A stretch of DNA of 64,000 bases from Rhizomys pruinosus (GCA_009823505.1 VZQC01001008.1:2691874-2755873), one strand, 5' to 3'. Shown: positions 51,701 to 60,922, counted from the stretch's first letter. Made by a program: numbers and translations. Notes: generated from the sequence alone by a model not told the origin.

Positions 51701-52573
51701 CTTGTCATCCACCACCCCTGGCTCTTAACAGTCATTGCATCCCCTCTTCTGCAGTGGTTTTTGAGCCCTGGGTGGGTGAGGTTTAATATAATACCATCTT
51801 TACAGAAGGCCTGTTATAGAGGCTGCTTTGGCAGTATGAGGTCTTAGGATTCTCTGGCTACAATTTATTTTGCTAATAGAAGCAATGAGAAGATGACTGA
51901 GTATACCCAGGAAAGGGTTCTTTTGTTGTTTCTGGTACTGAGGATAGCACCCAGGGGTACTTATTCCCATTTACCATTCAAATCAATAATTGAGACTTGC
52001 TAGTGTCAAAGAGATAATAAATATTTTTATGAGTTTCCCTTGTATTTTAAGTATTCATGACCAGGGTAAATCCTACTTAGTCTGTGGCTAGGGAAGGAAA
52101 GACTTTTACTGAGCCAAATTATGCTTGAAACCATTTAGAGATAAAATTCTTTCATTTTCCCCCATATCTGTGAAGCTCTGACTCCAGAGATGTTAAGTGA
52201 CATTCTATTGTAATAGAGCAGGCTTAGAATAATAAATGCTATTTATCTTTATTTTAGCTGAGAATAATTTGGAAAAAAAAATCTCATATTCAAGTGCTTA
52301 AAAGCTAGAAAAGTAATTTCTGTGTCATTCATATTTTAGAGCTAAAGACTTGGCCGGACGGTCACTGCGCATGTGTAGAGGCCCCAGGGCTGTGTTTTCC
52401 CGGATCTTACTCCTGTTTTCGTTGACTGACTCTATGGAAGATGAGGAAGCTGCTTGTGGGGGTCAAGGCCAGCTCTCCACTGTGCTGTTGGTCAATCTCG
52501 GCCGAATGGAATTTCCTAGTTACAGAGTCAATCGGAAGACCCGGATCTTCCAAGACAGAGAAGATCTGATCAG
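38555..52573 (+). CDS. Fan1: FANCD2/FANCI-associated nuclease 1, N-terminal part
   Basis: FAN1 is a nuclear structure-specific nuclease recruited to DNA crosslinks by ubiquitinated FANCD2. It works with MLH1 in limiting trinucleotide-repeat expansion. Four exons splice in frame to residues 1-595 of an expected ~1,017. Visible are a basic nuclear-localisation-like KKRPRR (9-14), a UBZ4 zinc finger with Cys43, Cys46, His58 and Cys63 ([20 protein letters not shown]), and the SPYF motif (118-121) known in human FAN1 for MLH1 binding. A conserved block [20 protein letters not shown] opens the DNA-binding part, and a SAP-like helical segment covers ~451-500. The TPR and VRR-NUC catalytic parts are encoded beyond the window. 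ATG 38555 matches the family start; the frame is open 20 codons further upstream but that is not family-like. Confidence 0.96.
39949..40343 (+). repeat. B2 SINE carrying two nested B1s
   Basis: Forward B2 head at 39949-39989, B1 at 39990-40150 flanked by AGAGTGC(A/C)GACTG, B2 resuming to ~40221, then a second B1 (40222-40343) that replaces the B2 3' half. GAGGTTTTG flanks the whole composite. Confidence 0.88.
40429..40797 (-). repeat. B2 SINE interrupted by a forward B1
   Basis: Reverse B2 at 40429-40544 and ~40697-40797. A forward B1 at ~40545-40694 sits between, flanked by (G/A)ACAATTCT. Both carry many single-base deletions and insertions. Confidence 0.88.
41088..41251 (+). repeat. B1 SINE with many indels
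   Basis: Forward B1 with duplication GCACTATCT; unusual single-base gains and losses in otherwise conserved blocks. Confidence 0.9.
41252..41802. other. Fan1 intron, unremarkable
   Basis: No exon or repeat recognised. Confidence 0.4.
41803..41925 (-). repeat. Old B1-related SINE
   Basis: GTTTACTTGAGCTAGCCTGG through GGAGTGCTGGGATTACAGG. Confidence 0.6.
42055..42287 (+). repeat. B2 SINE
   Basis: Forward B2 with a small internal repeat (CCTAACACCTAACAACC); flanked by TAAGTCAG. Confidence 0.92.
42508..42672 (-). repeat. B1 SINE
   Basis: Reverse B1 with perfect 14-bp duplication AATTTTAGAAGTTT at 42494-42507 and 42673-42686. Confidence 0.95.
42809..42938 (+). repeat. B1 SINE, 5'-truncated
   Basis: Starts at TTAGCACTTGGGAGCC and ends in an A-rich tail 69 bp before the next Fan1 exon. 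Confidence 0.92.
43008..43148 (+). CDS. Fan1: Fan1 second coding exon
   Basis: 141 nt with acceptor ATTACAG|CTAATG and donor AGACAG|GTATGA. Encodes [20 protein letters not shown] and [20 protein letters not shown]. Confidence 0.97.
43257..43432 (+). repeat. B2 SINE, 5'-truncated, internal duplication
   Basis: Begins at ACCCCAGCACCCACATGG. Also has a second local duplication of ACATGCAGACAGT in its 3' part. Confidence 0.93.
43433..44527. other. Fan1 intron
   Basis: Contains a G-rich tract at 43865-43882; otherwise nothing recognised. Confidence 0.4.
44528..44542. repeat. Target-site duplication, left copy
   Basis: AGCTTTGTTTTCTTT, identical to 45878-45892. Confidence 0.9.
44543..45877 (-). 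mobile_element. L1-type retrotransposon insertion, 5'-truncated
   Basis: On the minus strand it ends with a G-rich tract, then CAATAAAAATTAAATTT and poly-A at 44543-44556. It is flanked by a perfect 15-bp duplication. Poly-A tail, polyadenylation signal and target-site duplication together show LINE-machinery insertion. The G-rich tract before the tail is as in rodent L1 3' UTRs. No ORF2 frame is visible, so this could also be a retrocopied non-coding transcript ending in L1-like sequence. Confidence 0.65.
45878..45892. repeat. Target-site duplication, right copy
   Basis: AGCTTTGTTTTCTTT, identical to 44528-44542. Confidence 0.9.
45893..46481. other. Fan1 intron, unremarkable
   Basis: Nothing recognised before the acceptor TGTTTCAG. 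Confidence 0.45.
46482..46683 (+). CDS. Fan1: Fan1 third coding exon
   Basis: 202 nt with acceptor TTTCAG|AATCTG and donor AAAGAG|GTCTGT. Encodes the SAP-like segment [20 protein letters not shown] through [18 protein letters not shown]. Confidence 0.97.
46684..47044. other. Fan1 intron, unremarkable
   Basis: Nothing recognised. Confidence 0.4.
47899..48058 (-). repeat. B1 SINE
   Basis: Reverse CpG-bearing B1 with perfect 14-bp duplication CATATTTTGTACTT at 47885-47898 and 48059-48072. Confidence 0.96.
48354..48577 (-). repeat. B2 SINE
   Basis: Reverse B2 with perfect 14-bp duplication TGTTTGTGATTCTT at 48340-48353 and 48578-48591. Confidence 0.96.
48670..48879 (-). repeat. B2 SINE
   Basis: Reverse B2 with 11-bp duplication GTTGTTTTCTT at 48659-48669 and 48880-48890. 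Confidence 0.95.
49530..49748 (+). repeat. B2 SINE
   Basis: Older forward B2. AACTTAGAGAAG precedes it and recurs after the adjacent B2 at ~49970. Confidence 0.92.
49754..49966 (+). repeat. B2 SINE
   Basis: Forward B2 lying at the tail of the previous one, missing GGGTTC before GATTCCCAGC. Confidence 0.93.
50091..50341 (-). repeat. B2 SINE with 17-bp internal duplication
   Basis: Reverse CpG-rich B2 with perfect 13-bp duplication TGAAAACACTTTA at 50078-50090 and 50342-50354. Confidence 0.96.
50355..50648. other. Fan1 intron, unremarkable
   Basis: Nothing recognised. Confidence 0.4.
50649..50861 (-). repeat. Old B2 SINE
   Basis: Reverse, diverged B2. Confidence 0.88.
50929..51110 (-). repeat. 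T/G-rich run and old B1 SINE
   Basis: A 75-bp T-rich run (A-tail) leads into a reverse B1 (GAGACAGGATCACATTATG to CATCACCGCTCCCAG). Confidence 0.85.
51335..51880 (-). mobile_element. Second copy of the 47.1-kb retroelement, 3' part
   Basis: Collinear with ~47140-47600. Shared order includes TTCTATCACATATGTTAAG, TCATCCAGTGGAGCC and CATTTCCCAGTTCTATGCTG. Confidence 0.55.
51881..52339. other. Fan1 intron, unremarkable
   Basis: Nothing recognised before the acceptor CATATTTTAG. Confidence 0.4.
52340..52573 (+). CDS. Fan1: Fan1 fourth coding exon
   Basis: 234 nt with acceptor TATTTTAG|AGCTAAAG and donor GATCAG|GTGAGA. Encodes [20 protein letters not shown] and [20 protein letters not shown], ending DREDLI. 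Ends in phase 2; the next exon is not in the window. Confidence 0.97.
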
Positions 52574-53054
52574 GTGAGAAGCACCATGCTCAGTCACTAA
52601 CTATCTGTGGCTATTTAATTTACTAATTTTATTCTTTTTTCTTGCCAGCCAAAGTAGAAGCAATAAGTCCACAGCCACAACCATTTTTATAAGCTTTTGT
52701 TTTTTTTTATTGTCTTTTTCCTTACTCGTATTCATTTCTGTGTTTACAGGGAGAATATAGATATAAATATACTTAGATTAAAGTTGCCACACCTTTTCAG
52801 TTAAAGCCACAAAATTTTCACTGGCTCGTGTTCCAAGTAGCTTTGATGGGATGCCGGTTTGTTGTTGGCATGAACAAAGCAGAAAACATTTCCTCAGTAA
52901 ATAACTCTTCAGATAAGGCTGAGAGCTTGTGCCCTTTACACTAGAATCAGGTACACAATGTTAGAACTTCCCACAGAATCACAATGATCAAGAGCTTATG
53001 AAAGTTGGCTTGATCAGAAGTAAGCCTTGATTTAAAAAATAGTGCCTGACTGTG
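52574..53054. other. Fan1 intron, start
   Basis: AT-rich; nothing recognised. Confidence 0.4.
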
Positions 53055-53207
53055 GCCAGGTGTGGTGGCACATGCCTTTAATCCCAGCACTGGAGAGGCA
53101 GGTGGCTCTCTGTGAGTTTGAGGCCAGCCTCATCCACACTGAGACTTCCAGACCAGCCAGCATTACATAGTGAGACTTTGTCTCAAAAACAATAACAACA
53201 ACAACAA
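53055..53207 (+). repeat. B1 SINE
   Basis: Forward B1 ending in (AACA)n. Confidence 0.92.
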
Positions 53208-53216
53208 GAACCCACA

Positions 53217-53345
53217 CTTTTTTTTTTTTTTTTTTTGAGACAGGATCTTACCAGATAGTCCAGGCTGGCCTTGTAGTCACTACCCTCTTGCCTCACCTTC
53301 CTGACCCTTCTAAGTATTGGGTGTATAGGCATGTATAACACACAC
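53217..53345 (-). repeat. Old B1-related SINE
   Basis: Reverse, from a T-run through GAGACAGGATCTTACC; tail-to-tail with the previous B1. Confidence 0.78.
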
Positions 53346-54084
53346 AGTTTGCCTTAAAAAATAAAAAGCATCTTTTGGATGAAAAAGGAATTTTCTGAAA
53401 TGTCATTTTTGGTTGTTGATTTAAGATTCACAACTCAAATTTAATCAATTTTGTTTCAGACCTTTGCTGTAGGGAGAGTTAAGTGCACTCAAGTTCTAAC
53501 TAAAGTTGTTGAAATTATTGGATCAAATTGATATAACTGTAAACTGATTTTAGCCTATTTTGCCTTATCTGCCAGAAAGTTTAATGGCCTGTTATGTGTT
53601 CATTTGGAATAATGTAGCAGGCCTTTGTCAGGAGTGCTTGCCCTTTTTTCTTAAGTGATTTTTGTTCTTAGTGACCTTATCCTTCTTTTTTGAGCCTGTG
53701 TGCCCTGAAGCCACATTCCAGCCTCCCTGTTCTGATTTCAAAGCCCCTTTCTGCTACGGCTGCCTCATCATACAGATGTGTGGAAAGTCCTTAGACTCCA
53801 GCCTGTGCACAATGCCTCACGTACACCAGTTATTACTACAAATGCTGTCACTACTGTTATAATTAAGGGGATTGCTTTTTTGGTTTGTAGTTGACAACCA
53901 TGGTTAACAAGTTCATAATGGGCTACACTCATTCAGAAAAGTAGGTATACTATAATAAAATAATTAAAATGCCCTTGGTTATGTAAAGGGTTTCAGTATA
54001 TAAATGAACTTGGATTTAGCTGACCTCTGGAAGTGGCATATCATACTTGTAATATGCTATCTGACCTGACAGCTCTTGTGCTCA
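53346..54084. other. Fan1 intron, unremarkable
   Basis: No further Fan1 exon found; nothing else recognised. Confidence 0.4.
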
Positions 54085-54620
54085 CTTCTGTGCTTGAGGT
54101 AAGTGGTCCTCACTCACTCAGTAAAGATGCGTTGAGTGTCACGTTCCTTTTATGCCTCTAGGTAGTAAGTGGGGTTGCAGCAATGAATGAGGTAAGGTTC
54201 CTGTCTTAGTGGGATGTGGGATTACCTGTCACTGGGGAGACAGATAATACACAGAATAACTGTAGTATATAAGAAATGACCATAGAGGGGCAGCTGCAGA
54301 AGTTCTGTTTACAGGCCAGGTGTCAGGGAGGGGACCAGAGAATTAAGATTGGGAATCAGACATGAGAAGGAGAAGAAGGTGGCCATATCTGGATCTGGGT
54401 GTCCGCGCATTCAGCAGTAAGGTGAGCGGAGGCAGGAACAAGCCGGAGAAGTTACAGAAGGCAGAAGGCCTCTGTGGTTCAAGCTCTGTAAGCAGCAGCG
54501 TAAGGACAGGTCGCACAAGGCCCGGGTATGTGGAGCCTCAGAGTGCTGGGAGCAGCCTGGACTGTTCTTCCAGAATAGGAAGCAGCTGAAGAGGTTGAGC
54601 AGGTGAGGGATATGTTTCAT
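54085..54620. repeat. Ancient LINE-type (L2-age) remnant
   Basis: GTTGCAGCAATGAATGAGGT, CCTGTCTTAGTGGGATGTGG and GGGGAGACAGATAATAC match a well-known old mammalian interspersed-repeat block. Family and strand are not certain. Confidence 0.4.
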
Positions 54621-55264
54621 GTTTTTAACCAGAGCCCCCTATGAAGCAGAAGTCAGGGGAGCAGGAGAAGGAAGGAAGGCTCGTGTGGTCCTGGCAGTGG
54701 ACAGGAGCAGAGGCGGCAGCAGTGGAGACAGGGGAGTATGTGGGAAGTGGTCTGGAAGCAGAAATGGCCTGGTCATTATTAGATTATTAGTAAGGGGGCA
54801 GTTAGGAGTGGGTCACCATTGGCATTGGTGTTCTACCTGGGGTGATGGTGCCATCAGAAGAGGAAGGTGGGAGGGATGGCAAGGCTACTAGCAGCCCAGT
54901 CATAGCTGTCCTATGTACCACTGGACATGCTGCAAGGAACCCAGGGAGTCGGTCCAGTCTCGAGAAACTTTAGGGAGCATGTACATAGCATGGGAAGGTG
55001 TGGGCCTGCATGAGGTCTCCAAGGGAGAAGAGGAGGGGGAGCCCAGGCAGCTGGCTTTAGAGATCTGGTAGAGAGGTGCAGCAGCCAGGAAAGTAAAACA
55101 TTGGGGGAGGGAGGGGGCGGAGGAGGTGACATAGGTACCTGAGAAGTGTGTGGGAATGAGTAGTCACCTGCCAGAAACCAGCAAGAGGCTAAGTAAAACC
55201 CCGGAAAAGCGGCCAGGAAAATGTCAGTGGGGTTTAGCCTGATGCTGCTGTTGGTGGCCTGGGC

Positions 55265-55560
55265 AAGAACAACTTCAGAGGTATTCCAGTTTGCTTTGTG
55301 TTGCCTTGATGAACCACTGACCAAGACCAGCTTGGAGAGGAAACGGTTTATTTGGCTTGCAAGTCCACGGCACAGTCAGTCATCAAGGGCAGTCAGGGCA
55401 AGAACTCAAGCGGAGACTGTGGAGGAGCACTGCTTACCGGATTGCTTCCCCATGCCCACAGGCCGGTCTGGGGGGGAAATTCCCCATTTAGGGTCTTTCT
55501 TTCCAGGGGAATCTAACTTGTGTCAAATAAGCAATAACTGACCAGTAAAACTGACTCCTT
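55265..55560 (+). mobile_element. URR1-like rodent DNA element
   Basis: GTTGCCTTGATGAACCACTG, AGGAAACGGTTTATTTGGCT and GTGTCAAATAAGCAATAACTG follow the rodent URR1 (hAT-derived, non-autonomous) layout. Confidence 0.5.
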
Positions 55561-55569
55561 GTTACATCA

Positions 55570-55637
55570 TACACAGATACACAGCCACAAACACACACAG
55601 ATACACACACGCGCGCGCGCACACACACACACACACA
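55570..55637. repeat. (CA)n/(CG)n microsatellite
   Basis: CA units with an embedded CGCGCGCGCG block. Confidence 0.95.
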
Positions 55638-55735
55638 GAATCACTGTTAAATCGTAATTTTTCTTTTTTTATCTCCAAGATCTCATGTTAACAATAAAAT
55701 ATAAAACACAGTCCAGCTTTAAAAGTCTCAGTCTT

Positions 55736-55983
55736 GGGCTGGAGAGATAGCTTGGGTTTAAGAGTACCGACTGCTCTTGCAGAGGACCCGGGTTTGATCC
55801 CCAGCACCCACATGGCGGCTAAGAACCATCTGTAACTCCAATTCCAGGAGAACTCCAGTTCCAGGGGAATCTGAGACCCTCTTCTGACCTCTGCGGCATT
55901 GCACGACATGGGTACACAGACCTACATGCAGACAGTACATTCATACACATAAAAAAATAATAATAATAATAAAAAATTTTTTA
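55736..55983 (+). repeat. B2 SINE with 17-bp internal duplication
   Basis: Forward B2 with 15-bp duplication AAAAGTCTCAGTCTT at 55721-55735 and 55984-55998. Confidence 0.96.
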
Positions 55984-56044
55984 AAAAGTCTCAGTCTTTA
56001 AAAAATTCAGACACTTCAAAGTCTCATTAAAATATCCAAAGTCT

Positions 56045-56296
56045 ATGGGGCTGGAGAGATGGCCTAGCGGTTAAGAGCACCGACTGCTCTTACAGAGGAC
56101 CCGGGTTCGATCCCCAGCACCCACATGGCGGCCGAGAACCGTCTGAAACTCCAATTCCAGGAGAACTCCAGTTCCAGGGGAATCCGACACCCTCTTCTGA
56201 CCTCCGCGGCATTGCACGACACGGGTGCACAGACTTGCATGCAGACAGTACATTCATACACATACAGAAATAAATAAAATTAAAAAAAATTAAAAA
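56045..56296 (+). repeat. B2 SINE with 17-bp internal duplication
   Basis: Forward, very CpG-rich B2 with 16-bp duplication AAAATATCCAAAGTCT at 56029-56044 and 56297-56312. Confidence 0.96.
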
Positions 56297-56312
56297 AAAA
56301 TATCCAAAGTCT

Positions 56313-57199
56313 CTTAACTACAGGCTCCTGTAAAGCCAAAGACAAGTTAAAGACTTCCTGATTTCAAAGGAAGAAGTGGACACACTTAAACAAAACCAAA
56401 GTGTAGCTGAATGTTCAACATCTGGGACCCATGATCTCCACTTGTATGGCCGCCTTCTGCTCTGCAGTGCACACGGCTTGGCCTGCAGGCTCAGGCTGGC
56501 TCCATTCCCCACCTGCCACTGTCCTTCCTGCTCATCCTGTAGACCTGCCATCTCTAGTGTCCTGGGGTCCCCACTGAACTGAGGCTGTACCTTCACTACT
56601 GACTTGTCCTGGGCTCTCTCAGTGCCAGGCTTCAGCTGCTCTCCATGAGCCCTTCATGCCTGCAGAACCATTCCTCTGTGGGAGACTTACCTGTTGCCAG
56701 GTTCTGCTGTTAGCCTGAGCAAGCTCTGGCTCCCCGTGGACCACGCTTCTGTGTGCCGACCTGAGGACGTTCTCCCCAGATTCACCCAATGACGCTGCTC
56801 TCCTATTAAACATGGTTGATTTTTAGCCTCAGCTAACCAAGAAAACAGAGGTTTCACTTCTGTGGTCCTGGCCTCTTGTTACTCACCTCTGATTCTCTAG
56901 CCCCAGCTGTTCAGAAATCACAGATTCTTAATTCAGTATATCACAGGAATGGCCCTGATAGAGTCTTTGAGGAACTTTCAAACTTCCCTCTGGAACTTCA
57001 TAAGCCAGGTTTCCATCTCTCAACATCCTGTCTAGGTTCCCCTCACAGCTCTGAGCACCCAACAGCCTTTCTAGTCCAAAATTCCAAACACTTCCACAAA
57101 CTTAGCAAAAAAACAAAACAAAACAAACCCCAAACAGTCAAACAAACAAACACCAAAACCACAATCACAATGAGAGTCTGTCATAGCAAGATCCCACTC
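56313..57199. other. Fan1 intron, unassigned
   Basis: Moderately G+C-rich with no recognised exon. Much may be the body of the adjacent old URR1-like element. Confidence 0.35.
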
Positions 57200-57595
57200 T
57201 GGTACTAATTTCAGTTCCAGTTTGCCTTTTGCTGTTGTGACAAACACCATGACCAAAAGTAACCTGAAGAGAGAAGAGATGATTTCGTCTTACATCCAGA
57301 TAACAGTCTGTCACCGAGGGAGCCCAAGCAGACTGTGGAAGGATGTGCTTACTGGCTCTCTCTGCCTTACTCACCTACTTTCCTCATACAGCTCAGGCCC
57401 ACCTGCTCATGGGTGGCACTGTCCAAAGTGGACTGAGCCTTCCTGCATCAACTAACAATCAAGAAAATGTCCTATATACCTATAGGGCCTACTGTCCACT
57501 GACCCATGGGCCAGTCCAGTGGAGGAAATTCAATTTTAGTTCTCTCTTTTCAGATGACTCTAGTGTCAAGTTGACCAAAACTAACCAGCATAAGA
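57200..57595 (+). mobile_element. URR1-like rodent DNA element
   Basis: GCCTTTTGCTGTTGTGACAA, CACCATGACCAAAAG and GTGTCAAGTTGACCAAAACT mark the two ends; the middle is diverged. Confidence 0.5.
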
Positions 57596-57956
57596 AGGAA
57601 GGGAGTAGGGGCTGATGACATTGAAGCCAGGTCAGGAGGAAGGGGAGATGATTGAAGGAGCCCATGGGAGGGTTGGCCCCATGGTTATAGGTCAATGTTG
57701 AGGGCAAGGCAGGTTCACTGTTTTGTTTCAACAGTAGGAGATGCTGGTGGGTGTGTGCATGTGCTGATGAGCCAGTAGAAAATGCGTGGGGATTCTTGGG
57801 AAGATGGGTAGGGCTGGGAGGCAGAGCACTGGAGAGGGGGCCAGGGAGGACAGGGACAAGGCTGGGTGTGGGGAGCTGAAAAGGCTGTCTCCTCAGGAGG
57901 ACTGCATGGGAGGGCTTGGAGCTGGGGTGCAGCTGGGGACGCAGAAGGTGTCCTGC

Positions 57957-58330
57957 AGTGTGGTCAGGTCCCGCAGTGTGGTCAGGTCCCACAGTGCGCC
58001 CAGGTCCCGCAGTGTGCTCAGGTCCCGCAGTGTGCTCAGGTCCCGCGGCGTGGTCAGGTCCCACAGCGTGCTCAGGTCCCACAGCGTGCTCAGGTCCCGC
58101 AGCGTGCTCAGGTCCTGTAGTGTGCTCAGGTCCCGCGGCATGGTCAGGTCCTGCGGTGTGGTCAGGTCCCGCGGCGTGGTCAGGTCCCGCGGCGAGGTCA
58201 GGTCCCGCAGTGTGCTTAGGTCCCACAGCGTGCTCAGGTCCCGCAGCTCCCGCAGCACAGTGTGCTCAGGTCCCGCAGTGTGTTCAGGTCCCACAGCGTG
58301 CTCAGGTCCCACAGTGTGCCCAGGTCCTGT
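57957..58330. repeat. 18-bp GC-rich minisatellite, ~20 copies
   Basis: Unit close to GTGTGCTCAGGTCCCGCA with frequent C/T and G/A variants and one irregular unit near 58240-58262. Because 18 is a multiple of 3, several frames on both strands stay open; none looks like a protein gene. Confidence 0.95.
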
Positions 58331-58642
58331 AGGGCTGAGACTTTGTCCTGGCTGGAAGCAGGGATCTGCAGTCACTTTCCCAGTAGCCCCCTGTGTCCTA
58401 GCAGCCCCTGGGGTCCAGAGATGCGGTGTTCCTGCTTCACCTAGGACAGAGCCCCAGCTCCAGCCCCAGACCCTTTGATGCACCAAGCATATGTCACACT
58501 TCCAGCTTACTATACACACATCCAGGTTCTGTTGTCCCCAGTAAGAGCCGCGTTGGGTCATACTTCCCAGAGTATCCCCCAAAGAAAAATAATAACACTA
58601 TGGGACGACTGAGCTTTTTTTTAATAAAGAAAAAGGAGGAGA

Positions 58643-59095
58643 TGTAGGTATTCTTTTGGCAGAAGCGCTTAGAGTCAGCAAGCAACTTCCAAGCCTGGAC
58701 TCCTGCTGATATCTTGCTTGCTTGTGAAAACCTGCCTGGCGCCAATTGTCTTTGATGCCTTGGGCAAAGCATTGTCACATTCTTGTAGTGATCTGGAGCA
58801 TATGGCCTGAAATCCTGCCTGTCCCAATCCCCAATTACAACCCTCACAAGGCTCTGTATAAAAACCCTGGATTATAGCAATAAACCAAGTTTTTTCCCTT
58901 GTGGAATTGCTCCCGGTCCTGTCTCTGGGTCCCTTTTCTCTTCTCTTCTCTTCTCTTCTCTTCTCTTCTCTTCTCTTCTCTTCTCTTCTCTTCTCTTCTC
59001 TTCTCTTCTCTTCTTCTCTTCTCCCCCCCCCCATTCTATCGGCCTCACTTCCAAATCCCTCCCTACCAGGGCTTAGACCCGGGCCTCTACGAGCC
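58643..59095 (+). mobile_element. ERVK-type LTR
   Basis: A purine tract (AAAGAAAAAGGAGGAGA) ends directly at TGTAGGTATT, the usual 3' LTR junction. Inside are a TATA-like TATAAAAACC (58858-58867) and AATAAA at 58881-58886, then TTGCTCCCGGTCCTGTCTCT and an expanded CT-rich R/U5-like region. No gag, pol or env frame is present. The right end is approximate. Confidence 0.65.
58935..59018. repeat. (TTCTC)n pentanucleotide tract
   Basis: About 16 units within the LTR's CT-rich part, followed by a C homopolymer. Confidence 0.97.
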
Positions 59096-59154
59096 CTGGA
59101 TCAGGGAGGAAGAACACCTCATGGAAGGCTGCACACACGATACATTTAAAACAA

Positions 59155-59565
59155 CAAGGTCCTGGATAGCTTTAGTGTCAACTTGACACACCTGGGTTGA
59201 AGGGGCCTCAATTGGAGGATTGCCCCCATTGGACTGACCTGTGGCCATGTCTGTGAGACATTTTCCTGATTGTTGAGTGATGTGGAGGGACCAGCCTACT
59301 GTGGCTGGTGCCATCCCTGGGCAAGTTGTTCTGTATTGTATTAGAAAGCAGGCTGAGCATATGCCAGGAGAGCAAGCCAGTGAGCACCACTCCTCCATGG
59401 GCTGTGCTTCAGCTCCTGCCTCCAGGTTCCTGCCCTACCTTGGGGTCCCTGAGTGATGAACTGTGACCCAGGAGATGTGAGCCAAACAAACCCTTCCCTC
59501 TCCAAGTTGGTACTGGTCAGAGTGTTTTGTCACAGAAATTGAAAGCAAACTAGAACAGAGGAGCT
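59155..59565 (-). mobile_element. URR1-like rodent DNA element
   Basis: Reads in the opposite orientation to the 55.3- and 57.2-kb copies: AGTGTCAACTTGACACACC, TGTGGCTGGTGCCATCCCTG, GTGAGCCAAACAAACCCTT, TTTTGTCACAGAAATTGAAA. Confidence 0.6.
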
Positions 59566-59823
59566 TCGTACTGCTTCAAAACCTGTGGTCTTGAGTCAAG
59601 CAAAACTAGCTAGCCCTACCCTGTGATTTTCTTGCACAGCATTCAGGACATTGTGTACAGACACTAAGAGGAGACAGATGCCCAGTCTGTACACCAAGGT
59701 CGAGTGGCCCAGGTGAACAAGGCAGGCTGGGAGAGCTGGACTCACTGGGTCCAGATGAGTGTGCAGGACTCAAGGACAGACAATGCCTGTGGCCTACAAA
59801 CCATAGTGGCCATGGCCAGCTGG

Positions 59824-60790
59824 AGCCCCGTGAGCTAGAAGAGGCATTGCTAGTAGTGCATGAGCTAGAAGAGGCATTGCTGGTGGTGCATGAGCTAGAA
59901 GAGGCATTGCTGGTGGTACATGAGCTAGAAGAGGCATTGCTGGTGGTGCATGAGCTAGAAGAGGCATTGCTGGTGGTACATGAGCTAGAAGAGGCATTGC
60001 TGGTGGTGCATGAGCTAGAAGAGGCATTGCTGGTGGTGCATGAGCTAGAAGAGGCATTGCTGGTGGTACATGAGCTAGAAGAGGCATTGCTGGTGGTGCA
60101 TGAGCTAGAAGAGGCATTGCTGGTGGTGCATGAGCTAGAAGAGGCATTGCTGGTGGTGCATGAGCTAGAAGAGGCGCTGCTGGTGGTTCATGAGCTAGAA
60201 GAGGCATTGCTGGTGGTGCATCAGCTAGAAGAGGCGCTGCTGGTGGTTCATGAGCTAGAAGAGGCATTGCTGGTGGCACATGAGCTAGAAGAGGCACTGC
60301 TGGTGGTACATGAGCTAGAAGAGGCATTGCTGGTGGTTCATGAGCTAGAAGAGGCATTGCTGGTGGTGCATCAGCTAGAAGAGGCGCTGCTGGTGGTTCA
60401 TGAGCTAGAAGAGGCATTGCTGGTGGCACATGAGCTAGAAGAGGCACTGCTGGTGGTACATGAGCTAGAAGAGGCATCGCTGGTGGTGCATGAGCTAGAA
60501 GAGGCATTGCTGGTGGTGCATCAGCTAGAAGAGGCGCTGCTGGTGGTTCATGAGCTAGAAGAGGCATTGCTGGTGGCACATGAGTTAGAAGAGGCATTGC
60601 TGGTGTGCATGAGCTAGAAGAGGCATCTCTGGTACTACAAGAGCTAGAAGAGGCACTGCTGGTGTGCACAAGCTAGAAGAGGCATCGCTGGTGGTGCATG
60701 AGCTAGAAGAGGCATCGCTGTCGTGCATGAGCTAGAAGAGGCATTGCTGGTGGTGCATGAGCTAGAAGAGCCATTGCTGGTGGTGCATGA
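59824..60790. repeat. 30-bp minisatellite, ~32 copies, with 150-bp higher order
   Basis: Unit TGAGCTAGAAGAGGCATTGC plus TGGTGGTGCA. Variant units (CATCAGCTAG) recur at 60211, 60361 and 60511, showing a five-unit (150-bp) higher-order period. Plus-strand translation is a 10-residue (HELEEALLVV) repeat, minus-strand a PPAMPLLAHA repeat. No start context or splice evidence supports either as a gene. Confidence 0.97.
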
Positions 60791-60922
60791 GCAGGGCGTG
60801 GGTCAGTGGATGAGATGCTTGAAGTCAGAGTGTTGAGGGTTCACTGGAGATAGATGGCTCTGAGCTGTCTGGGAAAAGGGGCTGCTGGTAATAAAGTCGT
60901 GGAGCTAAGCATGTTCTCCTTC

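Noticed and set aside
57489..58582. Long open frames on both strands (up to 245 codons)
   Set aside because: They cover the 18-bp minisatellite and arise because the unit has no stop in several phases. No start context, splice sites or protein-family resemblance.
59794..60669. 256- and 291-codon frames of HELEEALLVV and PPAMPLLAHA repeats
   Set aside because: Products of a 30-bp tandem repeat read on opposite strands. Identical units at DNA level indicate array turnover, not coding constraint.
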